Shown here: one piece after another, positions 43,845 through 53,236 of the stretch | Layout of the letters: the number at the start of each line of letters is the position of its first letter | Position numbering within the stretch: the stretch's first letter is position 1 | Source of the DNA: Lachnospiraceae bacterium AC2012 | GTDB lineage: Bacteria; Bacillota; Clostridia; Lachnospirales; Lachnospiraceae | DNA length: 64,000 nucleotides | Direction: 5' to 3' | NCBI GenBank assembly: GCA_000702525.1 | Contig: JNIN01000001.1 | Location: 372,001-436,000, forward strand | Notes under the pieces: model-generated | Database searches by the model: none | What the model was told of the DNA's origin: nothing | What the model saw: only the letters and a program-made list of their open reading frames with translations | Made by a program: the position numbers and the translations under genes

Positions 43845-44994
43845 TGGGTCTTTATCCCAAGAAGAAATAAATGCACTGTTTGCTGCGAGTGAATCTGGCG
43901 GCGGCGATGCTGCGCCTAGTGATAGTGGTGGAGAGAGCATTTCTTCCGAAGAGATGGATACGATGGGGGAGGTTGCGAATATCTGTATGGGTACCGCAGC
44001 GACTGCATTGTTTTCTCTTGTTAATAAAAAAGTTGAGATCTCGACACCGGTTGTTTCCGAGGCTACATGGGATGATATCATAGAACAATATGAAAAACCT
44101 TGCGTTTTGATACGTATAGGATATACTAAAGGAATAGATGGTAGTAATGTTTTAGTACTTCGTGAACGTGATGTAAAAGTCATTACAAACCTTATGATGG
44201 GTGGCGATGGTACAGAGCTGGATGAAGAAATCGGAGAGATTCATTTAAGTGCAATCAGTGAAGCGATGAATCAGATGATGGGTTCTTCTGCAACATCTCT
44301 GTCATCTATGTTAAACCGAATGGTTGATATCAGTCCGCCGACATCGGATTTGTTAGATATGAATGAATCCGATGATGGGTCTAGTATTGATTCGTTCTTA
44401 CAGAGTACCTTTGTTAAGATTGAATTTAGACTCCAGATTGGTGATTTGGTAGACAGTAAATTGATGCAGTTGTATCCTATTTCGTTGGTTAAGGAAATGT
44501 GCCGTAATGTAACAGAAAGTATGGCAGATGATTCCGATTCAACGGTGGAAGAGGATACCTATAGTGAACCGGCTCCTGCACCTGCAGCCGCTGCTCCAGA
44601 GCCACAGGCAGCGCCTCAGATGGCACCGCCACCACAGATGGCTCCACAGGGTCAGCCTATGATGGGCCAGCCTATGATGCAGGTTCCGCCGCAGCAACAG
44701 GTGAATGTACAACCTGCACAGTTTCAACCTTTTACCGGTGCATATCCAATGCAGTATAGTCCAGAAAATATTGATTTGATTATGGACGTTCCGTTGGAAG
44801 TAACGGTAGAACTTGGACGAACACATAAGTCGATCCAAGATATTTTGGACTTCGCGCCAGGAACAATTATTGAATTAAATAAGATTGCTGGTGAACCAAT
44901 AGATGTCTTAGTCAATGGTAAATACGTTGCTAAGGGCGAAGTTGTTGTTATTGAAGAATCTTTTGGTATTAGAATTACAGAAATAATGAAATAA
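43837..44994 (+). CDS. fliY: Flagellar motor switch phosphatase FliY (CheC-like plus FliN domain)
   Basis: 385 residues. The N-terminus LSQEEINALFAASES mimics the FliM CheY-binding peptide. The CheC-type domain has both phosphatase signatures (MGEVANICMG and ISEAMNQMMG, each ExxN). A Pro/Gln/Met-rich linker spans about residues 240-300. The C-terminal FliN/SpoA domain reads DVPLEVTVELGRTHKSIQDILDFAPGTIIELNKIAGEPIDVLVNGK. It builds the C ring and is expected to dephosphorylate CheY-P at the motor. Confidence 0.95.
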   Translation: MSDGSLSQEEINALFAASESGGGDAAPSDSGGESISSEEMDTMGEVANICMGTAATALFSLVNKKVEISTPVVSEATWDDIIEQYEKPCVLIRIGYTKGIDGSNVLVLRERDVKVITNLMMGGDGTELDEEIGEIHLSAISEAMNQMMGSSATSLSSMLNRMVDISPPTSDLLDMNESDDGSSIDSFLQSTFVKIEFRLQIGDLVDSKLMQLYPISLVKEMCRNVTESMADDSDSTVEEDTYSEPAPAPAAAAPEPQAAPQMAPPPQMAPQGQPMMGQPMMQVPPQQQVNVQPAQFQPFTGAYPMQYSPENIDLIMDVPLEVTVELGRTHKSIQDILDFAPGTIIELNKIAGEPIDVLVNGKYVAKGEVVVIEESFGIRITEIMK

Positions 44995-45009
44995 AAGGAG
45001 AATGAAGTT

Positions 45010-45372
45010 ATGGCAAAGAATATTTTAATCTGTGACGATGCAGCTTTTATGAGAATGATGATTAAGGATATTCTCACAAAGAATGGCTACAATGTTGTAG
45101 GAGAAGCCGAAAATGGAGCAAAGGCAGTAGATGCTTATGCTGAAACAAATCCTGATCTTGTACTTATGGATATTACAATGCCAGAAATGGACGGAATTCA
45201 GGCATTAAAGGCAATTAAGGCAAAGGATCCTAATGCGACCATTATTATGTGCTCTGCAATGGGACAGCAGGCAATGGTTATTGAGGCTATTCAGTCTGGT
45301 GCAAAAGACTTTATCGTAAAACCATTCCAGGCAGAACGTGTACTGGAAGCGGTTAAAAAAGTAATTGGCTAA
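45010..45372 (+). CDS. cheY: Chemotaxis response regulator CheY
   Basis: A 120-residue single receiver domain. Acidic pair DD (ILICDDAAFMR), phospho-acceptor Asp in DLVLMDITMPEMDG, and the conserved Lys in DFIVKPF are all present, unlike the nearby CheB receiver. The site between fliY and fliO is that of cheY in Bacillus. CheY-P binds FliM to change motor direction. Confidence 0.96.
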   Translation: MAKNILICDDAAFMRMMIKDILTKNGYNVVGEAENGAKAVDAYAETNPDLVLMDITMPEMDGIQALKAIKAKDPNATIIMCSAMGQQAMVIEAIQSGAKDFIVKPFQAERVLEAVKKVIG

Positions 45373-45373
45373 T

Positions 45374-45742
45374 ATGTTATTGAGTTCTACTGGGGAGAGT
45401 ATTTTCCAGCTTTTAGTTGCAATCGCAATATTTGCATTTGTGTTATTTATTACGTATTACACTACAAAGTGGATTTCTGGATACCAAAAGGCACATTCTT
45501 ACAATAAGAATCTCGCTATCGTAGAAGTAATTAAAGTTGCTCCGAATAAGATGGTTGAGATTGTAAAGGCAGGAGAGGACAAATACTTTGTTATTGCTGT
45601 TGGCAAGGATGAAGTAACTCTCTTGGGTGAGCTTACCAAGGATCAGGTGATGGAAACAGAACTTGATTACCAGGTAAGTGCTACAGGACAGAATTTTGAT
45701 GAACTATTGGGTAAATTTAAAGATCATTTACCAAAAAAGTAG
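45374..45742 (+). CDS. fliO: Flagellar biosynthesis protein FliO (FliZ)
   Basis: About 122 residues. One membrane segment (FQLLVAIAIFAFVLFITYYTT) is followed by a cytoplasmic FliO domain (LAIVEVIKVAPNKMVEIVKAGEDKYFVIAVGKDEVTLLGEL). It assists FliP assembly. The start is uncertain: ATG at 45374 lies just after the cheY stop, but no strong ribosome binding site is visible, so coupling to cheY is likely. Confidence 0.85.
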   Translation: MLLSSTGESIFQLLVAIAIFAFVLFITYYTTKWISGYQKAHSYNKNLAIVEVIKVAPNKMVEIVKAGEDKYFVIAVGKDEVTLLGELTKDQVMETELDYQVSATGQNFDELLGKFKDHLPKK

Positions 45743-45750
45743 GCATAATA

Positions 45751-46575
45751 ATGAGAAAAATAAAGAAACTATACTGTAAAGCAAGTCTATTGCTTTCTGT
45801 TTTGATGCTTTCTGTTGCATTATCTTTGAGCTTTGGATTCACATCGAAAGCGACGGAATATGGTGCAACAGATAATGCACCAAATGCTAGTGATAGTGTC
45901 ACAGGAAGTGGTGGGACTGGTTTTACGCTTTCTTTTGATGGCGATACGGGTTCTTTGAACTCGACAGTTGAGATTTTATTGATATTAACTGTTTTATCCT
46001 TAGCGCCATCAATTCTAATCATGATGACATCGTTTACGAGAATCATCGTGGTGTTACATTTTATCAGAACCGCTATAGGAACACAAACATCGCCACCGAA
46101 TCAGGTAATGATTGGGTTGGCTTTGTTTTTGACAGCATTTATCATGTGGCCGACGTTTCAATCGGTCAATGAGAATGCGCTTAAGCCGTTAGATGCGGGA
46201 GAGATTACGCAAGAACAGGCGATTGAAGCTGCAGAAGAACCGTTTCGTCAATTTATGTATGGACAGACACAGACAAAGGATCTGAACTTGTTTTGTGATA
46301 TTGCGGATGTCACATATGAAGATTATGATGATGTTCCATTTACTGTATTGGTTCCATCTTTTATCATTAGTGAGCTCCGTACAGCATTTACGATTGGATT
46401 TTTGATTTATATTCCTTTCGTGGTCATTGATATGGTTGTTGCTTCCGTACTTATGTCGATGGGTATGATGATGCTTCCGCCTACGACAATTTCTCTTCCG
46501 TTCAAGATTTTATTATTTATTCTTGCGGACGGCTGGAGTTTGATTATTGGAAGTTTAGTTAAGACATTTTATTGA
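45751..46575 (+). CDS. fliP: Flagellar export apparatus protein FliP
   Basis: 274 residues with an N-terminal signal sequence (ASLLLSVLMLSVALSLSFGF) and four membrane segments. MTSFTRIIVVLHFIRTAIGTQTSPPNQVMIGLALFLTAF and IPFVVIDMVVASVLMSMGMMMLPP are the family signatures. It forms the export gate core with FliQ and FliR. Confidence 0.96.
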   Translation: MRKIKKLYCKASLLLSVLMLSVALSLSFGFTSKATEYGATDNAPNASDSVTGSGGTGFTLSFDGDTGSLNSTVEILLILTVLSLAPSILIMMTSFTRIIVVLHFIRTAIGTQTSPPNQVMIGLALFLTAFIMWPTFQSVNENALKPLDAGEITQEQAIEAAEEPFRQFMYGQTQTKDLNLFCDIADVTYEDYDDVPFTVLVPSFIISELRTAFTIGFLIYIPFVVIDMVVASVLMSMGMMMLPPTTISLPFKILLFILADGWSLIIGSLVKTFY

Positions 46576-46591
46576 TGAATAGAGGGATACT

Positions 46592-46861
46592 ATGACAGAA
46601 GCTATGGTCTTGGACCTGATGAGGGATGCATTTTACAATATTATTTTGAATTCGGCGCCTATGTTACTGGTCTCTCTGGTAGTGGGCTTGATTATTAGTG
46701 TATTTCAGACGGTTACTTCTATTCAGGAACAGACGCTTACATTCGTGCCTAAGGTTTTGAGTATTATTTTGGCACTGATCGTATTTGGTTCATGGATTCT
46801 TACGAATCTTACAACTTATATGACGAATCTATGGTCTGATTTTAGTATTTATATTGATTAG
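46592..46861 (+). CDS. fliQ: Flagellar export apparatus protein FliQ
   Basis: 89 residues, two membrane segments. The SAPMLLVSLVVGLIISVFQTVTSIQEQTLTFVPK pattern is diagnostic. Part of the FliPQR export gate. Confidence 0.95.
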   Translation: MTEAMVLDLMRDAFYNIILNSAPMLLVSLVVGLIISVFQTVTSIQEQTLTFVPKVLSIILALIVFGSWILTNLTTYMTNLWSDFSIYID

Positions 46862-46869
46862 AGTGGGAT

Positions 46870-47661
46870 ATGGTCACAACTAGTTTTTCATTGGTGACAA
46901 TTGAATATTTTTTATTGGTTTTGATAAGGGTTGCAACATTTGTATTTGTTGCACCCTTTTTTAGCCTGCCTAATGTTCCAAACCGTGTGAAGATCGGTAC
47001 GGCCTGCTTTATGTCATTTATTGTAATCTATATGGTGAAGCCGGAGTCCGTGTATTCGTACGAGACTGTAATAGGCTATGCGGCGATCGTATTACAGGAG
47101 GCTGCAACGGGGCTTCTGATTGGATTTGGCGCAAGCATCTGCAACCATATTTTGCTTTTTGCGGGTAATATTATCGATATGGATATCGGTATATCAATGG
47201 CGCAGGAATTTAACCCTGCGATGAATGCGCAGTCAACCATTACAGGTGAAATGTATTTTTATGGCGTGAACCTGCTTCTTTTGGCAAGTGGGATGTATCG
47301 TTATTTGATTCGCGCATTGATTGAATCCTTTACTTTGATTCCTATTGGTGGAGCAGTCTTTGAAACGGATTATCTTTTACAGGGAATGACTGACTATATG
47401 ACGGAATCTTTTGTAATTGCATTCCGTATTATGCTGCCTGTATTTGCTACGATGTTAATTATGAATTGCATTTTGGGTATTATGGCAAAGGTTGCGCCAC
47501 AGATGAATATGTTCTCTGTTGGTATTCAGCTGAAAATTCTCGCTGGCTTTGCGGTATTATTTCTGACAATCTTCTTATTGCCGGATATTGCGGATTTCAT
47601 TTTTAAGGAAATGAAGACGATGATCGTTACTTTCGTAAAGGGCATGTATCAGGAGGGGTAG
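46870..47661 (+). CDS. fliR: Flagellar export apparatus protein FliR
   Basis: 263 residues, about six membrane segments. ATFVFVAPFFSLPNVPNRVKIGTA near the N-terminus and MAKVAPQMNMFSVGIQLKILAGFAVLF near the C-terminus are conserved FliR motifs. It completes the export gate and precedes flhB. Confidence 0.95.
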   Translation: MVTTSFSLVTIEYFLLVLIRVATFVFVAPFFSLPNVPNRVKIGTACFMSFIVIYMVKPESVYSYETVIGYAAIVLQEAATGLLIGFGASICNHILLFAGNIIDMDIGISMAQEFNPAMNAQSTITGEMYFYGVNLLLLASGMYRYLIRALIESFTLIPIGGAVFETDYLLQGMTDYMTESFVIAFRIMLPVFATMLIMNCILGIMAKVAPQMNMFSVGIQLKILAGFAVLFLTIFLLPDIADFIFKEMKTMIVTFVKGMYQEG

Positions 47662-47664
47662 AGT

Positions 47665-48786
47665 ATGAGTGAACTTGTACTAAGATATAACCTCCAGTTC
47701 TTTGCGGAGGGAGAGGGTGGCGAGAAGACAGAGCAAGCCACAGATAAAAAGTTAAGAGAGGCTAGAAACAAAGGTCAGGTAGCAAAGAGTAAAGAAGTTG
47801 GAAATGCTGCGGAACTGATTGCGCTATTTCTTCTGCTAAAATTCTATGGGCAGATGATGGGCGGTCGATTTGTCAGTATTTTTGAATGGGTATATGAAAA
47901 ATTAATCCCTGATTATACTTCTCTATATAGAAGCGGTATGTCTCCGCAGGCGGCAAGTAGTTTGTTAACGCAGGTTTTTGGTCAGATGGGACTGGTTATA
48001 TTTCCATTCTTTTTAGCCGGTGTGGGAATTGCCATTCTTTCCAATGTTGCGCAAATTGGCTTTAAAGTCACACCGGAAACAATGAAACCCTCCTTTAACA
48101 AATTAAATCCGGCCAGTGGTGTAAAGCGTTTGTTCTCGAAACAGCAATTGTTTGAGCTAGGAAAATCTATTTTGAAGGTTTTCGTTATCCTCTATATTGC
48201 GTATTCCTGTATTGAGGATCATTTGTCAGAATTACTGGTTTTGTATGACCTGTCACTGAATGGAGCATTATCGCTGGTGTTCTCGATTGTTGTTGATACG
48301 GGGCTTAGGATTAGTCTGGTTTACATTGTTGTAGCAGTTGCTGATTTTGTATACCAGAAGCTTCATTTCAAAAATGAAATGAAGATGACAAAGCAGGAAG
48401 TAAAAGATGAATATAAGAATTCGGAAGGTGATCCGCAGATCAAGGGTCAGCAGAAGAGACGAATGCAGGAAGCAAGTCGTCGTAGAATGATGCAATCGGT
48501 TCCGCAGGCGGATGTCGTAATTACAAACCCGACACATCTGGCTGTTGCGATTAAGTATGATCAGGATCATCATAGTGCACCTACGGTTCTTGCCAAGGGC
48601 GCGGATTATTTGGCGCAGAGAATCAAGGATGCAGCAAAAGATCATCATATTGATATCGTAGAGAATAAGCCACTTGCCAGAGCGCTTTATACGACGGTTG
48701 ATGTAGGCGAGGAAATTCCGCCGGAATTATATGAGGCTGTCGCAGAGATTCTTGCGATGGTATATAAGAAGAAAGGAAACTTTTAG
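47665..48786 (+). CDS. flhB: Flagellar export switch protein FlhB
   Basis: 373 residues. GEKTEQATDKKLREARNKGQVAKSKE starts the protein and four membrane segments follow. The cytoplasmic autocleavage site appears as NPTH in DVVITNPTHLAVAIKYD. Cleavage together with FliK switches export from hook to filament subunits. Confidence 0.97.
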   Translation: MSELVLRYNLQFFAEGEGGEKTEQATDKKLREARNKGQVAKSKEVGNAAELIALFLLLKFYGQMMGGRFVSIFEWVYEKLIPDYTSLYRSGMSPQAASSLLTQVFGQMGLVIFPFFLAGVGIAILSNVAQIGFKVTPETMKPSFNKLNPASGVKRLFSKQQLFELGKSILKVFVILYIAYSCIEDHLSELLVLYDLSLNGALSLVFSIVVDTGLRISLVYIVVAVADFVYQKLHFKNEMKMTKQEVKDEYKNSEGDPQIKGQQKRRMQEASRRRMMQSVPQADVVITNPTHLAVAIKYDQDHHSAPTVLAKGADYLAQRIKDAAKDHHIDIVENKPLARALYTTVDVGEEIPPELYEAVAEILAMVYKKKGNF

Positions 48787-48854
48787 AAATACTTTCGATA
48801 GATGCCAAAATTTGGTAAAATAAAATAGATAAATTATAGGGAGGAGTGGAATAC

Positions 48855-50900
48855 ATGAGTTTGAGTATTAACAAGGCCGATATCGGCGTTGTTGCATATT
48901 TATTAGCTGCAGTAATGTTCTTTATTATACCGATTCCATCCTTTCTTTTGGATGTGATGTTGGGATTGAATATCATGCTTGCATTAATCATTCTTCTCAA
49001 TGTTTTATTTGTAGAAGAAGTATTGGATATGTCTTTTTTTCCAACACTTTTGTTATTTACAACAATTTTTCGAATCTCTTTGAATGTTTCTTCGACGAGA
49101 TTGATTTTATCTACTGGTGCACCGGGTAATGTCGTTACTACATTTGGCCAGTTCGTTGGTGGTGGCGATTTGGTCATTGGTGTCATCGTATTTATAGTTT
49201 TAGTTATTATTCAGTTTGTTGTTATCAACAAGGGTTCTGAAAGAGTTGCAGAAGTTTCTGCACGATTCACATTGGATGCTATGCCAGGTAAGCAGATGGC
49301 AATCGATGCGGATTTGAATACGGGTGCGATTACAGATAAAGAAGCGAAGGATAAGCGAGAGAAGATTCAAAAGGAATCCAGTTTCTTTGGTTCCATGGAT
49401 GGTGCTACAAAATACGTTAAGGGAGATGCTACTGCCGGCTTGATTATTACGGCAATCAACCTTGTTGGTGGAACCATTATGGGTGTAATGAATCAGGGCT
49501 TGGCATTCGGTGATGCGATACAGCAATATGGTATCTTAACCATCGGTGATGGTTTGTCATCACAGATCCCATCGCTTTTGATTTCCTTGTCAACAGGTAT
49601 TCTGGTTACAAAGGGATCACAGGAAGCTGATTTTAGTGGTACTTTAGTAAAACAGTTATTTGGAATTCCAAGAGTTCTTTATATCGTTGGTGTTTCCATG
49701 ATTTTGTTGGGACTTGTGACACCTTTAAATGTATTCCTTTTCGGTGCATATGGTTTGATTATGATAATCTCCGGACGTTCGATTGATAAATCGATTAGTA
49801 TCGGAACGGTCGAAGAAGAGGTTACGCAAGAGGAAGAGGCCGCCGAAGAGATTCGAAAACCGGAGAATGTGGTTTCTTTGCTTCAGGTCGATCCGATCGA
49901 GTTGGAGTTTGGATATGGTATTATTCCGCTTGCTGATGTAAATCAGGGTGGAGATTTGCTGGATCGAGTTGTAATGATTCGAAGACAAATCGCATTGGAA
50001 CTTGGTACGGTTGTGCCGATTATTCGTTTGCGTGATAATATCCAGTTAAATCCAAACCAGTATATTATTAAGATAAAAGGTATTCAGGTTACGGAAGGTG
50101 AGATTCTCTTTGATCACTATATGGCGATGGATCCGGGGTATGTAGAGGAGGAAATCACGGGTATTCCTACTTTTGAGCCGTCCTTCCATTTGCCGGCAAT
50201 CTGGATTACAGAGAGTCAGAGAGAGCGTGCGGAGAGCTTGGGTTATACCGTTGTCGATCCGCCTTCTATCATTGCAACGCATTTGACAGAAGTGATTCGA
50301 TCACATATCGCAGAGTTGCTTACAAGACAGGATGTTAATAACCTGATTGACAACTTGAAAGAGTCTAATCCTGCATTGGTGGATGAATTATATCCGAAGC
50401 TTATGGGACTTGGCGATGTACAGAAGGTATTGCAGAATTTGCTTTCTGAAGGTGTATCGATTCGAGATTTACTTTCTATTTTTGAAAACCTTGCAGATCA
50501 TGCAGGTGCAACGAGAGATACCGATGTTTTAACAGAATATGTTCGTCAGGGACTTAGAGCGGCAATTTCGAGCAAATATTTCCCTGCAAATGAGACGACT
50601 TCCGTAATTACATTAGATCCAAAACTTGAACAAGAGATTATGGCTTCCGTGAAACAGACGGAGCAAGGTGCATATTTAACTTTAGATCCGGAAAGAACAA
50701 GAGCGATTGTGGATGATTTGGGTCAGAAGTTAGAGCAATTTGAGCAGTTAGGTAAAACGCCAATCGTTGTTTGTTCGCCGATTGTGCGTATGTACTTTAA
50801 GAAAATGACGCAAGACTACTACAGAGACTTAATTGTCATTTCATTTAATGAAGTTGAGCCGAATGTAGAATTACAATCAATAGGGATGGTGACAGGCTAA
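48855..50900 (+). CDS. flhA: Flagellar export gate protein FlhA
   Basis: 681 residues: eight N-terminal membrane segments containing the FHIPEP-region motifs (VSARFTLDAMPGKQMAIDADLNTG) and a large cytoplasmic domain (LELGTVVPIIRLRDN, LLTRQDVNNLIDNLKESNPALVDEL). It is the proton-driven export engine. GGGAGGAG ends at 48847, so the ATG at 48855 is preferred to the GTG at 48846 that lies inside it. Confidence 0.96.
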   Translation: MSLSINKADIGVVAYLLAAVMFFIIPIPSFLLDVMLGLNIMLALIILLNVLFVEEVLDMSFFPTLLLFTTIFRISLNVSSTRLILSTGAPGNVVTTFGQFVGGGDLVIGVIVFIVLVIIQFVVINKGSERVAEVSARFTLDAMPGKQMAIDADLNTGAITDKEAKDKREKIQKESSFFGSMDGATKYVKGDATAGLIITAINLVGGTIMGVMNQGLAFGDAIQQYGILTIGDGLSSQIPSLLISLSTGILVTKGSQEADFSGTLVKQLFGIPRVLYIVGVSMILLGLVTPLNVFLFGAYGLIMIISGRSIDKSISIGTVEEEVTQEEEAAEEIRKPENVVSLLQVDPIELEFGYGIIPLADVNQGGDLLDRVVMIRRQIALELGTVVPIIRLRDNIQLNPNQYIIKIKGIQVTEGEILFDHYMAMDPGYVEEEITGIPTFEPSFHLPAIWITESQRERAESLGYTVVDPPSIIATHLTEVIRSHIAELLTRQDVNNLIDNLKESNPALVDELYPKLMGLGDVQKVLQNLLSEGVSIRDLLSIFENLADHAGATRDTDVLTEYVRQGLRAAISSKYFPANETTSVITLDPKLEQEIMASVKQTEQGAYLTLDPERTRAIVDDLGQKLEQFEQLGKTPIVVCSPIVRMYFKKMTQDYYRDLIVISFNEVEPNVELQSIGMVTG

Positions 50901-50901
50901 G

Positions 50902-52350
50902 ATGACCATAAAAAAGTTCCAGGGAACAACGAAAGAAGAGGCGATCAAAGCAGCAAAGGATGAATTTGGTGATCAGGTCGTAATAATGAACATTAGGGAG
51001 ATTCACCCATCCGGGTTATTTGGAATCTTCCGAAAAAGTACATATGAGGTAACAGCCGCAATTGAAGATGGCGTGAAGAAGACGAAGAGCTTCGAATCTG
51101 TTGCGAGAGATAATGAAATGATGGCTGCAAAGCGCGAAAGCAAGGCGGAGGGCGGTCACATTTCCATTGCGGCAGATGAGGAGATTAAGGTTCCTCCTGT
51201 ACAGGAAGGCAATATCTCGCAGGAAATTACGCAGGATATTCCAAGAGATTCGGCGTTGATGCAAAATGCGAGAAACAATGTGAATGAAAATGAATTGCAG
51301 TCGGCATTTAAGGCTGTGAATGAGGTGATTCAATCAGGAACCATTCCTTCTGTTACAGAGGCACAGACGTATAATAAAAATGCCAAGATCATTCAGCCGG
51401 CAAGCCAGGGAAATTATATGACAAGAGAAACGACTTCCCAGGTCAATCAGCAGATGACTCCACAGGTGACTCCACAGGTGAATCAGCAGATGAATTCGCA
51501 GATTAATCCGCAGGTGGAAGCGCAAAATAGAAATGATCGCGTTCCGAAAGGACAGACCAATATGGCTTTTGTTAAGATGCTCTATAATGTGCTTCTTTCG
51601 AATGAGGTGGATGAGAAATATATCAACCAGTTGATTGAAGATATGGACAAGGTGTTATCCTCTGGAAACAGCTTGGATTATGTATTATCCAATGTTTATC
51701 AGAAACTGGTTTTAAATATGGGAAAACCATCCGTAATTCAGTTTCGTGGCAAGAAGCCAATGGTTGTCTTTTTAATTGGACCAACGGGTGTCGGTAAGAC
51801 GACTACGATTGCGAAAATCGCATCGAAATATAAGCTGGAATACAATAAAAAGGTTGCGATGGTTACAAGTGATACGTATCGAATTGCTGCAACAGACCAG
51901 CTTAGAACCTATGCTAATATTTTAGATACACCACTTTCTGTAGTATATTCGCCGGATGAAATCAATGATGCGATTGATAAATTAAAAGATCATGATTTGA
52001 TTTTGGTAGATACCGCTGGTTTTTCACATAAGAACCAGGAGCAGAAAGAGGATATGAAGAAGTTATTAATGAATTTAAATCCTGCTTACGAGAGAGCGGT
52101 TTATCTAGTTCTTAGTTCAACAACGAAGTATAAGGATTTAAAGGAAATTATTGATACGTATACTGCATTTACAAAATTTCGTCTTATCTTTACAAAACTG
52201 GATGAGACAACAGCTTATGGTAATATTTTAAACTGTAAACTGTATTCGGGGGCTGATTTATCATACGTCACAACTGGTCAGAATGTACCAGACGACATGG
52301 AGGTAGTTGATACTCAGCATATTGTTAAGCAATTATTGGGAGGTCATTAA
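50902..52350 (+). CDS. flhF: SRP-like GTPase FlhF
   Basis: 482 residues. An N-terminal B domain (IKKFQGTTKEEAIKAAKDEFG) precedes a Gln/Asn-rich low-complexity linker (about 170-215). The NG GTPase core follows: LIGPTGVGKTTTIAKIASKY at about 292, DTYRIAATDQLRTYA, LVDTAGFSHKN, and FTKLDETTAYGN. FlhF sets flagellar position and number together with FlhG, whose start codon overlaps the flhF stop. Confidence 0.95.
   Translation: MTIKKFQGTTKEEAIKAAKDEFGDQVVIMNIREIHPSGLFGIFRKSTYEVTAAIEDGVKKTKSFESVARDNEMMAAKRESKAEGGHISIAADEEIKVPPVQEGNISQEITQDIPRDSALMQNARNNVNENELQSAFKAVNEVIQSGTIPSVTEAQTYNKNAKIIQPASQGNYMTRETTSQVNQQMTPQVTPQVNQQMNSQINPQVEAQNRNDRVPKGQTNMAFVKMLYNVLLSNEVDEKYINQLIEDMDKVLSSGNSLDYVLSNVYQKLVLNMGKPSVIQFRGKKPMVVFLIGPTGVGKTTTIAKIASKYKLEYNKKVAMVTSDTYRIAATDQLRTYANILDTPLSVVYSPDEINDAIDKLKDHDLILVDTAGFSHKNQEQKEDMKKLLMNLNPAYERAVYLVLSSTTKYKDLKEIIDTYTAFTKFRLIFTKLDETTAYGNILNCKLYSGADLSYVTTGQNVPDDMEVVDTQHIVKQLLGGH
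51433..51517 (+). repeat. Imperfect 12-bp tandem repeat in flhF linker
   Basis: Variants of CAGGTGACTCCA and CAGCAGATGAAT repeat in frame, encoding alternating Gln-Val/Met and Asn/Thr-Pro units. They lie in the low-complexity linker between the B and NG domains. Confidence 0.7.
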
Positions 52351-53219
52351 TGGACCAGGCACAGCAGCTGAGAAATGTTATTAAACAGAAAAATCAAAAA
52401 AATATAACGAATGCGAAGGTTTTGACAATTACAAGTGGAAAAGGCGGTGTAGGTAAATCCAATACTGCCGTGAATCTTGCAATTCAATTCCGCAGAATGG
52501 GGAAACGAGTTATTATTTTTGATGCGGATATTGGACTTGCGAATGTGGAAGTAATGTTTGGAACTGTGCCGGAATATAATCTTAGTGATTTGATTTATCA
52601 GGGTAAGAGTATTCGAGAGATTATAACAAAAGGGCCTGAAGGTATTGGGTTTATATCAGGGGGGTCAGGAATTGTTAGTTTAAACAATTTAACACGAGAT
52701 CAAATTGATTATTTGGTTCGTTCCTTACAGCAACTAAATGATTTAACAGATGTATTAATTGTAGATACAGGGGCTGGGATTTCAGATACGGTACTTGAAT
52801 TTGTGATTGCCAGTCCGGAGGTTCTTTTGATTACGACGCCAGAGCCTAGTTCACTGACGGATTCGTATTCTTTAGTGAAGGCATTGTATAAGAATCCGAA
52901 TTTCGTTCAAAACGGAACCAATATCCGATTGATTGCGAATAAGGTTTCTTCGGCAGAAGAGGCAAGAGCGGTATATGAGAAACTGGAACAAGTGACGAAT
53001 AAGTTCTTGGGCGGTTCCATTTCCTACTTGGGTATGGTTCCTTCTGATCCGAATCTCGAAAGGGCGGTTCGGTCACAGAAGATAGTTTCTCTGGAAGCAC
53101 CGACATCAAGGGCGTCGAAAGCGTATGAGTTGATTGCGAAATCACTTATGGGTCAAAGACAGGATACCTATCGTTGGGGGATTTCCCAACTGTTTAATCA
53201 TTTTGTTAATAAATGTTGA
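52350..53219 (+). CDS. flhG: MinD-like ATPase FlhG (YlxH)
   Basis: 289 residues. The deviant Walker A (ITSGKGGVGKSNTAVNLA, residues about 26-43), DADIGLANVEVMFG and VDTGAGISDTVLEF are typical. The N-terminal QAQQLRNVIKQKN helix resembles the FlhG activator helix for FlhF. It regulates flagellar number and C-ring assembly. The ATG overlaps the flhF stop (TAATG). Confidence 0.94.
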   Translation: MDQAQQLRNVIKQKNQKNITNAKVLTITSGKGGVGKSNTAVNLAIQFRRMGKRVIIFDADIGLANVEVMFGTVPEYNLSDLIYQGKSIREIITKGPEGIGFISGGSGIVSLNNLTRDQIDYLVRSLQQLNDLTDVLIVDTGAGISDTVLEFVIASPEVLLITTPEPSSLTDSYSLVKALYKNPNFVQNGTNIRLIANKVSSAEEARAVYEKLEQVTNKFLGGSISYLGMVPSDPNLERAVRSQKIVSLEAPTSRASKAYELIAKSLMGQRQDTYRWGISQLFNHFVNKC

Positions 53220-53236
53220 TTTGAGGCAATGCGATT

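Noticed and set aside
48623-49186. A 187-codon minus-strand frame across the flhB-flhA junction.
   Set aside because: Antisense to two well-identified genes with no start signal.
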